Positions 1 through 9,080 of a stretch of 64,000 nt of DNA are shown one piece after another. The stretch comes from Andrena cerasifolii (Eukaryota > Arthropoda > Insecta > Hymenoptera > Andrenidae). The stretch is from assembly GCF_050908995.1 (NCBI RefSeq), contig NC_135120.1, positions 14,893,433 through 14,957,432 of the forward strand, written 5' to 3'. Every line of letters begins with the position of its first letter. The stretch's first letter is position 1. Made by a program: the position numbers and the translations under genes. The notes under the pieces were generated by a model, which made no database searches, was not told the origin of the DNA, and saw only the letters and a list, made by a program, of their open reading frames with translations.

Positions 1-3000
1 CTGCTGCTGCTGTATGTACTCGATCTGCTGCGGGGATAACTGTTGCACTGCCTGTGGCTGAGGCTGAGCAACCGGCTGCGGCACCGGTTTGCGCTTCGTG
101 CTGGCGGTTTTCACTTTGGCGAAGAAAGGTGTGTCCTGGTTCACGTCGGACATCACGCTGTCCTCGTCCTCCGATAAACCGCTTTGCCTGCCACTGCCCC
201 ATTCAGTCTCGGACTGCTCGGGATCGGATAAGGACTGTGATTGATGGCTCCGTCTTTTCGCTTTCTGCAGGATCCCAGATACCGTAGAGACCAGAGTGTG
301 CTTCTTCTTCTTCCTGGCTGCCTGACCCCTGCCACGACCTCTAGCCGACCCAGCTTCCGCCGAGAGGTTTTGCTGCGCCTCCTGCGACATGTCGAGGTCC
401 TCCCGTCTAACACCACCGGGCAACGAGTGGCTTCTGTGCCTTTTGCTCAGGTGCAAGTCGGGCAGCCAGTTGCTCATAGAGTTCATCGCGTTCTTCAACG
501 GCGAACCTCGCCTGACTTTCTTCGTAGCCTTGGCGTTCTCCATCTCGTGGTCCTTCAAGTTCGTGGCGATGCTGATGTATCCGGACTGGGACACGATCAC
601 GCTGGATGCGTCGTAGTATTCACCCTGTGGATGCTGCGACTGGTCGATAGGCCTGCCGCTCTCGTGGTCCTGGATGTACTGATGCTCCCGTTGCCATTGC
701 CTCTGGTAGCCATCGGAGAGTTGTGCGCTTTCGGAACTACTCAGTCTTTGACTATAGGGTTGGTATTGCTGCTGATAGGCCTGCGGATAGTTCTGGTTCG
801 CGTAGGTGTGGTGGTACTGGTGTGCCTGGTAGGCCGGTGGTTGGGGGTACCTCCTGTCGGTATAAGGACTCTGAGCGTAGCTACCATCGGACGTCAGTGA
901 CCTGATACTAGACGACGTAGAGTCGTGGGGTATCTGGTCCTCCATCGAGTTCAGCCAGGAGCACTCGTTCGTCTCCGTTCGCGGCAAGTTCGCGCTGGTT
1001 GGGTAGTAGGATAAAGCGTCAGTGATGTTCCCCGTGGGGAACATTGTGCGATACACCGCAGCTTTGTACGCCTCGTGGTTCATCAGTCCGTCCGTGTACA
1101 TAACGCTCCTCAGTGGTTTCTTCGCGTGGGCGATCATAGCTGTCTCCGTGTACTGCGCCGAGCCCATGCTGTCCTGATAATTATTAAAGTTCTCCATCGC
1201 CTCTGGATAGTAGCCCGTCGTCGTAGTCTTTGGACCGTAGGTCCCAGAGCCGCTGGTGTATACGCTAGTGATAACCTCTTGTCGGTTGCTGCCAGCTACG
1301 GAATAGATGGCTGGCTGTTCGGACCTGTATATGTAATCCAGCGTGGTGCCGGGTGCCACGGTGTCGTAGGTGTGCTGCAACGTTTGCTGACGACCTCGTT
1401 TCTTAGGGCTCTGACAGGTGGTCGCGATAGGCGCTGGTGGAGGTACGAAGCTGTAGTCTTCCTTGGTGGTCGGTGTCTTCATGGAGGTGAATGCTGACAG
1501 ATGATTCATCGTCGCGGTAAACGAGTGGCTAGTGACCGTGGTGGCGGCGTTAGCAAAAGCGTCTCTGCCTTCGGGCGTGTCGTACAAAGGTTCCTGCGTG
1601 ATTACCGCAGTTGTGGTCTCTGGAAGAGGTGGTATGGGACTGGTGGGCCTGATCGACGTCGTAGTTGGTATCAGGCTCGCTCTGGCGTGGTCCACCGAGT
1701 ACGACGTGAGCATCTTGCTAATTGAACTCTTCGGAGAGCTCGGTGACTTGTCCAAGCTGCTCCACCCGCTCATGGAGGATAGGCCGGAATCTGATTTCGC
1801 CGCGACGATGTTAGCGACACCGCCGGGCTTGGCGGTGTGCTTAGGCGACACGCGCGGCGATTTGGGCGAGTGTGGGGTTCGCGGACTTAGGCGACCCTGC
1901 TCCAGGGACACAAGCTTCTCCGCGCTTCGCAGATACGTAGGGCTCTGGGAACTCTTGGTGTCGGGCTCCCTCTGATCGGAGCCTGGCATCAGGAACGAGT
2001 CAGCCGAGTCTCGAGGAGCTGGCGGGGGCGGTGAACTGGGTGATGGACTCGGCGGTGTTCTACTTTCTTGAAACTCCAAGTTCAATCTTGCCGCGCTACC
2101 GAAATAACCGTCCTGCCTGGTTCGAAGGCTCTGCGAGCTGTGCACACTGTGCACGCTGTGCACGCTGTGCACACTGTGTACACTGCCCACTGAGAGCGTA
2201 GGCGACGGCACCTTGTCAGTGGTGGTGCTGTATATGGTGGGCGAGGCGCAGGTAACAGCCGCGAAACTTTCCACCATCAGGTCCGTGAGTTCCTTGTTCT
2301 CCGCGTAACCCTTGGCGAAGCTGCCCACATCTATGGACAACTGAATGACAGGCTCCGGACTCTTTTCTCGCGCGGCAGAGGTGTAACCTAGCCTGGGTGA
2401 GGTGTAGGTACTGGGGATGGGATCCAAGTTCGTCCTGGACGTGGACGTCAGCCTAGGTGAGATGGATCTGGCTGTAAAGTCGCCATCGGTTGCCAGGTCG
2501 CTGTCGGTGCTGACTCTGGAGATCGATCTACCCGTTGATCCAGGACTCTTCGAAAACGTCCAGCTATCGACGTCTGTCTCCGCGTAAATCTTTCTTAGTT
2601 GCTCGTCTATGCTACTCGCTTCTTCGGCCAGCTTTGATTCCGCCTCTGAACTGTACTGCCTCTTCGGCGAGTCCATTAACCGAGACTTGAGCTCTATCAG
2701 GTTCTGAGAGTCCTTCTGCAACTTACTGGTCAACCTGTCCAGCTCGTGCAGCTTCTCCAAAGTGACTTGATCGATCGAGCTGAGCCTGGACAGCTGGGCA
2801 AGATCTTGCTCGCTAACGCAGGGCGTGTTCCCGCGGTAGCTCTTGTAGTCAGCCGCGCTGAACACCTCGCCCTCGTCCTCGTCGTCGTCCCCGTCCCCTT
2901 CCTCTTCCTCTTCTTTTTTCGTCACTGACTCCTGGATCTCCTCTTTCGTTGGCTTTGTGTCCAGCTCATCCAGCTCTGTCTCCTTGGCCGCGGTCTTATC

Positions 3001-3714
3001 GAACATGCTCGCCTCAACCTCCTTCTTCCCGTTCACGTCCTCGTCCTCCGCCTCCTCCCAGATCATCCCCAGCTGCGACGTTGGCCTGGACGTGTCGCCG
3101 CAGATCAGGTCCTCCCTGTACGCGTTGTTCAAACTTCTGTAGAACGCCTCGTCTGGGATGTTACTCTCTTCCGCGAGTGTCTCCAGAGCGTCCAGGTTCC
3201 GAACGTTCCTGTGCATGTCGGTGACTACAGCGGCGGCGGTCGTGCTGTCTTGCGTCAGGCCGTGCATCCTCGCCATCTCCTGCTGGGCGAGCTTCTCGTC
3301 GATGCTCATCGAAGCGCCTATGCTCTTCGCGATCGCGTCCAGCTCGCCGACGGTGCTCTGCTGGTCGACCAGCGTCTCCTCCACCACGTCCGCGGTTTCA
3401 TGGCTGCCACCGCTCGCGTAGAACTCGATCAGCTGGCTGATGACGGTCTGCTGTTCGTAGAGCAGGCCCTCGAGCTTCTCCAATCGCTCCCACATTTTAA
3501 TGTACTCCTGACTGAGGAGATCCAGCGCCCTCCATGCGTACTTCAGCTCTGTCTCGAGTATATTCAATCGAGTGCCGAGCCTCTCCATATAATCGCCGAT
3601 CATGTAGTCGATGTTGCCGTCGGCGGTGGCGGCGCCGTAGCTCGGCAGGACCGGCGAATGAGCCCTCGGGCTGGTTGGGGCTGGCCCACCCAGCTTCGTC
3701 GAGTCCATTTTCAT
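1..3714 (-). CDS. Large coiled-coil / disordered scaffold-like protein, 5' coding exon (partial, continues past left edge)
   Basis: Read from the ATG at 3714 the frame is open for 1238 codons to base 1, with no stop or intron, while the other frames are interrupted. An in-frame TAG at 3760-3762 precedes the first Met. Met1 (3714) lies in a weak context; Met3 (3708, context AAAATGG) may be the true start. Domains seen: coiled coil about residues 35-98 (Leu/Glu/Trp-rich, with MWERLEKLEGLLYEQQ); acidic run 266-283; second coiled coil about 302-378; Ser/Pro-rich disorder 390-800 with many SPR/SPK sites; SVH repeat 511-525; SDSGLSSMSGWSSL at 641-654; Tyr/Gln-rich 957-1000; basic block about 1065-1200 with NWLPDLHLSKRHRSHSLPG and RKKKKH; poly-Gln at the edge. 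There is no signal peptide or membrane segment, so it is probably cytoplasmic or cortical. I cannot name it. A guk-holder/NHS-type or Unc-13-type neuronal scaffold is a guess from architecture only. The 3' exons lie outside the window. Confidence 0.9.
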   Translation of the reverse strand, partial: MKMDSTKLGGPAPTSPRAHSPVLPSYGAATADGNIDYMIGDYMERLGTRLNILETELKYAWRALDLLSQEYIKMWERLEKLEGLLYEQQTVISQLIEFYASGGSHETADVVEETLVDQQSTVGELDAIAKSIGASMSIDEKLAQQEMARMHGLTQDSTTAAAVVTDMHRNVRNLDALETLAEESNIPDEAFYRSLNNAYREDLICGDTSRPTSQLGMIWEEAEDEDVNGKKEVEASMFDKTAAKETELDELDTKPTKEEIQESVTKKEEEEEGDGDDDEDEGEVFSAADYKSYRGNTPCVSEQDLAQLSRLSSIDQVTLEKLHELDRLTSKLQKDSQNLIELKSRLMDSPKRQYSSEAESKLAEEASSIDEQLRKIYAETDVDSWTFSKSPGSTGRSISRVSTDSDLATDGDFTARSISPRLTSTSRTNLDPIPSTYTSPRLGYTSAAREKSPEPVIQLSIDVGSFAKGYAENKELTDLMVESFAAVTCASPTIYSTTTDKVPSPTLSVGSVHSVHSVHSVHSVHSSQSLRTRQDGYFGSAARLNLEFQESRTPPSPSPSSPPPPAPRDSADSFLMPGSDQREPDTKSSQSPTYLRSAEKLVSLEQGRLSPRTPHSPKSPRVSPKHTAKPGGVANIVAAKSDSGLSSMSGWSSLDKSPSSPKSSISKMLTSYSVDHARASLIPTTTSIRPTSPIPPLPETTTAVITQEPLYDTPEGRDAFANAATTVTSHSFTATMNHLSAFTSMKTPTTKEDYSFVPPPAPIATTCQSPKKRGRQQTLQHTYDTVAPGTTLDYIYRSEQPAIYSVAGSNRQEVITSVYTSGSGTYGPKTTTTGYYPEAMENFNNYQDSMGSAQYTETAMIAHAKKPLRSVMYTDGLMNHEAYKAAVYRTMFPTGNITDALSYYPTSANLPRTETNECSWLNSMEDQIPHDSTSSSIRSLTSDGSYAQSPYTDRRYPQPPAYQAHQYHHTYANQNYPQAYQQQYQPYSQRLSSSESAQLSDGYQRQWQREHQYIQDHESGRPIDQSQHPQGEYYDASSVIVSQSGYISIATNLKDHEMENAKATKKVRRGSPLKNAMNSMSNWLPDLHLSKRHRSHSLPGGVRREDLDMSQEAQQNLSAEAGSARGRGRGQAARKKKKHTLVSTVSGILQKAKRRSHQSQSLSDPEQSETEWGSGRQSGLSEDEDSVMSDVNQDTPFFAKVKTASTKRKPVPQPVAQPQPQAVQQLSPQQIEYIQQQQ
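2140..2184 (-). repeat. In-frame 9-bp minisatellite encoding five Ser-Val-His units
   Basis: Five consecutive copies of a 9-bp unit (AGYGTRCAC on the coding strand) encode SVH five times, at residues 511-525 of the scaffold protein. Copies differ only at synonymous positions (AGT/AGC, GTA/GTG), so the repeat is not a fresh slippage product. A sixth partial unit (SS) follows. It lies in a Ser-rich disordered region between the second coiled coil and the Pro-rich tract. Copy number is likely to vary between individuals or related species. Confidence 0.9.
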
Positions 3715-3870
3715 GAAGTTCGCGTTGCGATAACGCTCTCTCTGGGTCACCGGTGTCCGCTAAGCCTCCACGATCCGATCCGATTTAGGCAGCCGATGAT
3801 CCCCGAGGCGACACATCGTGCATAATTCCGCGACGCGTACCGAAAGTGAAATTACGATCTTCCCCGTGGC
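3715..3870 (-). other. Putative 5' leader (UTR) of the scaffold gene, with two upstream ORFs
   Basis: This is the stretch between a candidate splice acceptor and the first in-frame ATG. It holds two upstream ATGs. The one at 3823 opens a 12-codon ORF ending in TAA at 3785-3787. The one at 3816 is in frame with the main ORF but stops after 18 codons at the TAG at 3760-3762. No ATG remains between that TAG and the main start. If transcribed as drawn, both uORFs would need to be bypassed or reinitiated from. Assignment as UTR is inference; transcription may instead start inside this stretch. Confidence 0.5.
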
Positions 3871-3890
3871 CTGAGGAGGAACATGAATGG
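3871..3890 (-). promoter_or_regulatory. Candidate splice acceptor upstream of the start codon
   Basis: On the minus strand the sequence reads tgttcctcctcag followed by gcc, a pyrimidine tract ending in CAG, with the exon starting at 3870. It is the best acceptor-like match in the 200 bases upstream of the ATG. If used, the coding exon carries about 156 bases of leader and an untranslated first exon lies further upstream. No donor or branch point was verified, so this is only a candidate. Confidence 0.4.
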
Positions 3891-6800
3891 CCCTTTCACA
3901 CGTCTCGCGGAGGCCTTGGACGACAGAAAAATCGAACGGTAGTTGGATGTACTGTGCTGAATGGCCACGTTCTCCATGTCGATTGTCCTCCTTCCCCGAG
4001 TCACTTCTCGCGCGCCGAACTTGTACACTTTTATCTGCTCACTCGCGCTATATTCGGTTACATATAGCGTGATATACTGTCACTGTGTGTCCATGTTCTC
4101 TTTCGATCTCCGATCCACTTCCTCCCCGCCCCTTCCCCTTCCTTTCTTCCTATACACTATACAGCTGCGTAACACAAAGTTTGAAAGTTGTCGGCCGCGA
4201 TCTTGATGGATCGCTTGAGATCGCCCGACACCCTGCGAATGGCACTTCATAACCAGTCTCGTGCGTTCATGCCGCCCACGCCGGTGTTATCTGAAAAACA
4301 GGAGCAGAACGGATTGCGTGGCTTAGTGCGAGGCGTCCTCGCACCGAGTCATCGCTCGCACAGTTTCCATGGTGTTAAGACTTATTCTATAAAGACCACG
4401 AAATTTGGCAGAAAGATCCACGAGACTTGCATTGGCTTGCATCGCTGCGAATCGAATCGGTGTACGTTCCTTGCACTGCCGATTCGACTTTCCCATATTA
4501 CGTAGGTATATTTCCCGTTCGAATCGATAGAATGAAATTAATATTTTATTAAGAAACACGACCACCAAAATAGATCACTCTTTAAAAATGAACAAGCTCT
4601 GATTGCTAGAGCGCAAGAGTTCGTCCGTGTGGTACGATCGATGAAAACGTTTACGTGTGTCTAAGTGAACGTGTGAGTATAGAAAGTTTCAAAGTGTCGA
4701 AAGGAGGGATGAAATGAAAGTTTGTCGGGGTGGAAGAACAAAAAACGCGTTACAGAGTCTCGTGAACTGTGTGGGAGGTATAGAGTACGACTCAGGGTTC
4801 ATTGAAGATTTAGACTGTATTTTAGACACGTGGAATGGCAGGATCAATTCCAGTTACGTATTGCATCCACGTTTACGAAGATAAGAATCAGTGTAGTATC
4901 CAGTTTAGCATCAGCTCATGCAAAACATGGCTCAATCATTCTGCAGGTTCATTTTCATTCAAATGAAAAGGTATCTGATGTTGAAATCTGCATTTATCTC
5001 ACCGTTGCACGCGTTCCTCTATTATTGTTCAACAGAAACGCCATTTGCACGTCGTGCAATATTTTAAACCACTAAATTGAAAATCAATCGTCACCCATTA
5101 ACACCCCCACATAATTCCCAGTCCCATACATTCACTCTACAGAACGAAGCAACGTTATAGAAACCATTCTACCCTCCGCATATCATCGATCTCTCGTCCT
5201 CCAATTCACAGCCAAGGAATTAGTTCGTTACAATCAAAGAATTCACGAAATATGCTTCCCAAATTACTCGAAGACAAAGCTTGCATCAATCGTCAACCCT
5301 GCTCCTACCCTTACAAGCGCATTTCATAGAATTCACGTTACCAGAGAATCGAACCGACGGGTACCAGCATGCTGCTGCACCGTCGCATGTAGAACAAACG
5401 ATCACCAATGCGTTCGATCACCAACCGACACGTATCGATTTGTCACGAATTTCATCCACGCCAGCGACACGCGTGTCCACGGAAGAAACGGGATGGAAAC
5501 AACTCCGCTGTGACACGGAAATCATCGTACACTCGAATCCCGAATCGAACGAGTTCCTGCGTATTCAACCGGGGTACGCGAATTCCTCCGATTCGTTTCG
5601 CCCGCGTGCGAACGTATCTCCGACCCGTTTCCTTCCCTTGCTACGTAATCAGAAAAGGATATCGTCTTTACGGGGACCATAAAATTGTACGCCGTACCGC
5701 GGAGAACGTTGAGAATCGGATTTTCCCGCTTCGCCTTGAACTTGATGATTTCGTGGCTTGATGAAATATCGGGGACGCCATAAAAGCGCCAGTTTCGCGA
5801 GGGGAGAAGCGATTACGCGATCCTTCGTGGGTGATTCCGCGCGGGATCTTTCTTGGAAATCTCATCGAGGGTGGTTTAATTAGGTAAATCAATCGCTGTA
5901 CACTGATTCTACGTGCGTGTCCTTTTAAATGATTATTTACAGAAGCCCAGAATGCGATGTTCCCGTTTCGAACATACGAAAATCGATTGCTCCCTGCGCA
6001 AACCTCGCAACCATTGTGCAACTGTGACCAGGTAAGTGTAGAATCCACTGTGCTCTGTTTCCCACGAGAGAACAGTAACTCAGTACGCCCTTGGCCACGC
6101 TAACGAGTGTACACATTCTACGTCCACATCAAGGTAGAACTTGTTGATATTGCCCCACGACAACATCGTGACGAGTGTACGCTAAATATAAACTTATCGA
6201 TCACCAGACCATTCTCCACCAAGCCTGCAATAGCAGGGCATCAACTGGATAGAGACAGAATTGAAAAACATCCCCTTTCAGCCGTCTTCTTTGAAATCGC
6301 ACCAGACTTCAATACAGCCCTCATTATTCGCGCGTTTTAAATATCACCCTTCGGTGCAATCCCATCGTAGATTCAATTTAGTCTGCTATCGGAGGTAAGA
6401 GCACAGCCAGAGGGCAGAAGAGGGGAGAATATACGAACAGTACTGAAATGTCCCCTAATCATGCTTCTAATATCATTCATTTATAATAAAACATCGCGTG
6501 TCCCCGCTCCGTTTTCAGAAAAGTTTCGTATCAGGCGCGACCAGATATTGCCGTTTACCCCCATAACGTGCCCCAATGTCTTTCGCGTATAAATGGGAAA
6601 TTCTTTTTCGAACGACTGCCTTTATCGTTCCTCCTCAGTTTTACGTCCATTCGAGCCGGCGGCGCGCTTCGCCGCTCTTGTCTGCCGGTGTAAATACAAT
6701 TCCATAAATGTAATAAAAACGGAATCGCCTGGTTACGGGACTCTAGCGCGACGCTTTCGGAAGCTCGCCTCATCGGGCGATCATCTCGCGCGTTCTTTTC

Positions 6801-9080
6801 TTCGATCCCGACAGCTATGTGGGCCCGTCGCTGCGATAGGATCGTTCAGCTTTTTCGCTGACTTTAATGGGAATGCTTTCGCCCCCCTCCCCCCTGGGGA
6901 AGCGAAGGAGACGAGCCAAACTTCGACAAAAAAGTGAATGGAACTTGACGACGATAACGGGGATCTCCGGATGATTCTCGCTTGCGACGGAATCCGCTTT
7001 AATCCGACTCGAGCTTCTCTCAGTCTTAATTCAGTTAAGCGTGAAACAGTGTAACCAATCGACGGCTAACTATACCAGTGACGTCAAACACGGCGGGATT
7101 GATTAAATTCTACGACCTATGTGTCTTTGGCCGTCTTTGGGGGAGTCGGTCGTATCGGGATTCTTTTGAGATGGGGTCATTTGAATTAGAAGTTAATTGA
7201 AGCTACACAGCGAACATGGAGCACTGATTGGACGAGGTTTACTTTTGGAGTGGGTGAGGATGTGTTTAAAGTGGGGTAACAATTTCGTAATTATATGTTC
7301 GTTGGAGTCAGAACGTCACGAAGTGGCTATAAGAGGTGTAAACTATTTTTGGGACTCCATGAAGCTTCTTCTAAATTTTAAATGATATGGTGTGAAGGAT
7401 TTTTGAGATTGAAGAGTTGGGAAGAGTATCGTTCAAACAAGAGTGAGATTGTATTCTGAGAAGGTCAGGCAGGGAACTGCAGGAGGAAATAGTGAGAGAT
7501 TGAAATATTTTCCATCGGATAATTTCTCCATCGACGAACCAACGAAGAGCAACTGACCTCCAGGCATCCGAGAACGGCCCTCCAGTTAATTCTCGCCATG
7601 TTAGACTGTTTAATTGAACGCCGATGAAGCCTTTTAAGGCGTCGCGACCTCGTTTCTGCTTTCGAGGAATTTCCCAATAGCCTCGCGGCCCGCGGAATTC
7701 GAAGGAGGAAAGTTCCACCGTGAAAAATGAAAATGGAATTCGTTATCCTGCAGATGCCAGCTCTGCGGCTAGGAAATCTTTGTCGGACGGGGCTCGTTAA
7801 TGCACGAAAGTTTTCCACGAATTCGAGATCCTTCAAGCCTTAATGAGCTGGACAACTATGGAGAATATACGCGGCTGGTTGAAGCTGAGAATGTGCTTCA
7901 GCTTAGCGATGCCATTCTCTGAAACCATTCGACCGTCTGGCTATAAGTGGAGTTCATTCATCCATAGTAATCTGGCTATACAGATCGAAGAAATGACCAT
8001 TATTCAGGCAATTCATAAAGTAATATTTTAAGAAGTACTAAGAACACTTCTAATAACATTGAGGAGGGAGAATGATGATGAAAAGCTTCACGAAGTTGTC
8101 GATGAAATCATTTTAAAGAAATTAGAGTTCGAAGAAAGGGTCGAGGACAAAAAAGAAGAGGGCTATCTTTTAATTTGGAATTATAATCTCGCCAACGAGA
8201 TAGAATGTAGAACAAACAATCACTCCACCCAACATCGCCTGGAAAAATACGTTAATTGAGACAGCGTCTCGTCACTGAATCGATCAGCTCGCAACGCCCA
8301 TGGCGACTTGGCTTAATCTGAGCGTATTCAAATTCGCTCCCAGTACTATCCTGTCACTTGTCGTATCTTCACTCCGGCAAACTTTTTTCTTCCAAGTTTC
8401 TCGAAGGCAGCCTGCAGACTGCAAGGTCTGCTGATCTTGAGGGCCAGGAGACTAGTCGTCCCCACTTCCGTTCGTTTCCCTTAGCCCAGTTTGAAATAAC
8501 AAGTCAAGAGACAGGATCAGCATCCTGTATTGATGTAACTTCGTGCTTCTCGATAAAGGTCCACACTATACTTTCTTAGTTCGCAATGAATTGCGACAAG
8601 AACTTGAGCACCATAAATTCGAGGTGCACAATACGATTCTCCCGAAGAGGTTCCTGAAAAAAATCACCATTCCTTCCGGAGCGTCTCGAGCTCAGCAAAT
8701 TTCGTGCTCCAAGGTAAACACAAACATTCTCAGAGCCTCCTTCGGCGCAGGTAATTACAGTTCATTTAGTTACCCTGCGGATACCTCTCTTTTTACACAC
8801 GTTTCGCGCGCACAAAGGGTAGAAGCCTGTTAGGGGGTTACAGAGATTAATGCGAAAGCGTGTCGCGCGAAACGCGGGTGATGGGTGAAGAAAAAAGGTA
8901 AAAAAAAGCAACGTGTCCCGGGGGAGAGTCTGTACTTTCCGCCGAAATTTCTACTGGCTATGTTTACGGTGGAGGATATACGCTCGACGCGACGGTGCCT
9001 TGGGGACGAATGCAGCCGTGAGAATTCGCGGCAGCGGCGGATCGGGGAAAGAAAGGATGGGAAAAGAAAATAGGTTGACC
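3891..9080. other. Non-coding stretch, probably intron or 5' flank; minus-strand purine tract with a GC box
   Basis: I see no supportable gene. The 4108-4146 stretch is purine-rich on the minus strand and contains GGGGCGGGG (complement of 4124-4132), a Sp1/KLF-type GC box that could belong to a proximal promoter of the scaffold gene. Open frames such as 5281-5682 (+) and 7371-7718 (-) overlap others and have no recognisable domain. A-rich runs lie around 8885-8908. ATTA-type motifs are scattered. Confidence 0.5.

Noticed and set aside
241..900. 219-codon plus-strand open frame
   Set aside because: It lies antisense to the well-supported minus-strand exon, whose composition and coiled-coil/domain pattern are coherent; this frame is its shadow.
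3211..3825. 204-codon plus-strand open frame
   Set aside because: Antisense shadow over the start of the same exon, with no recognisable domain.
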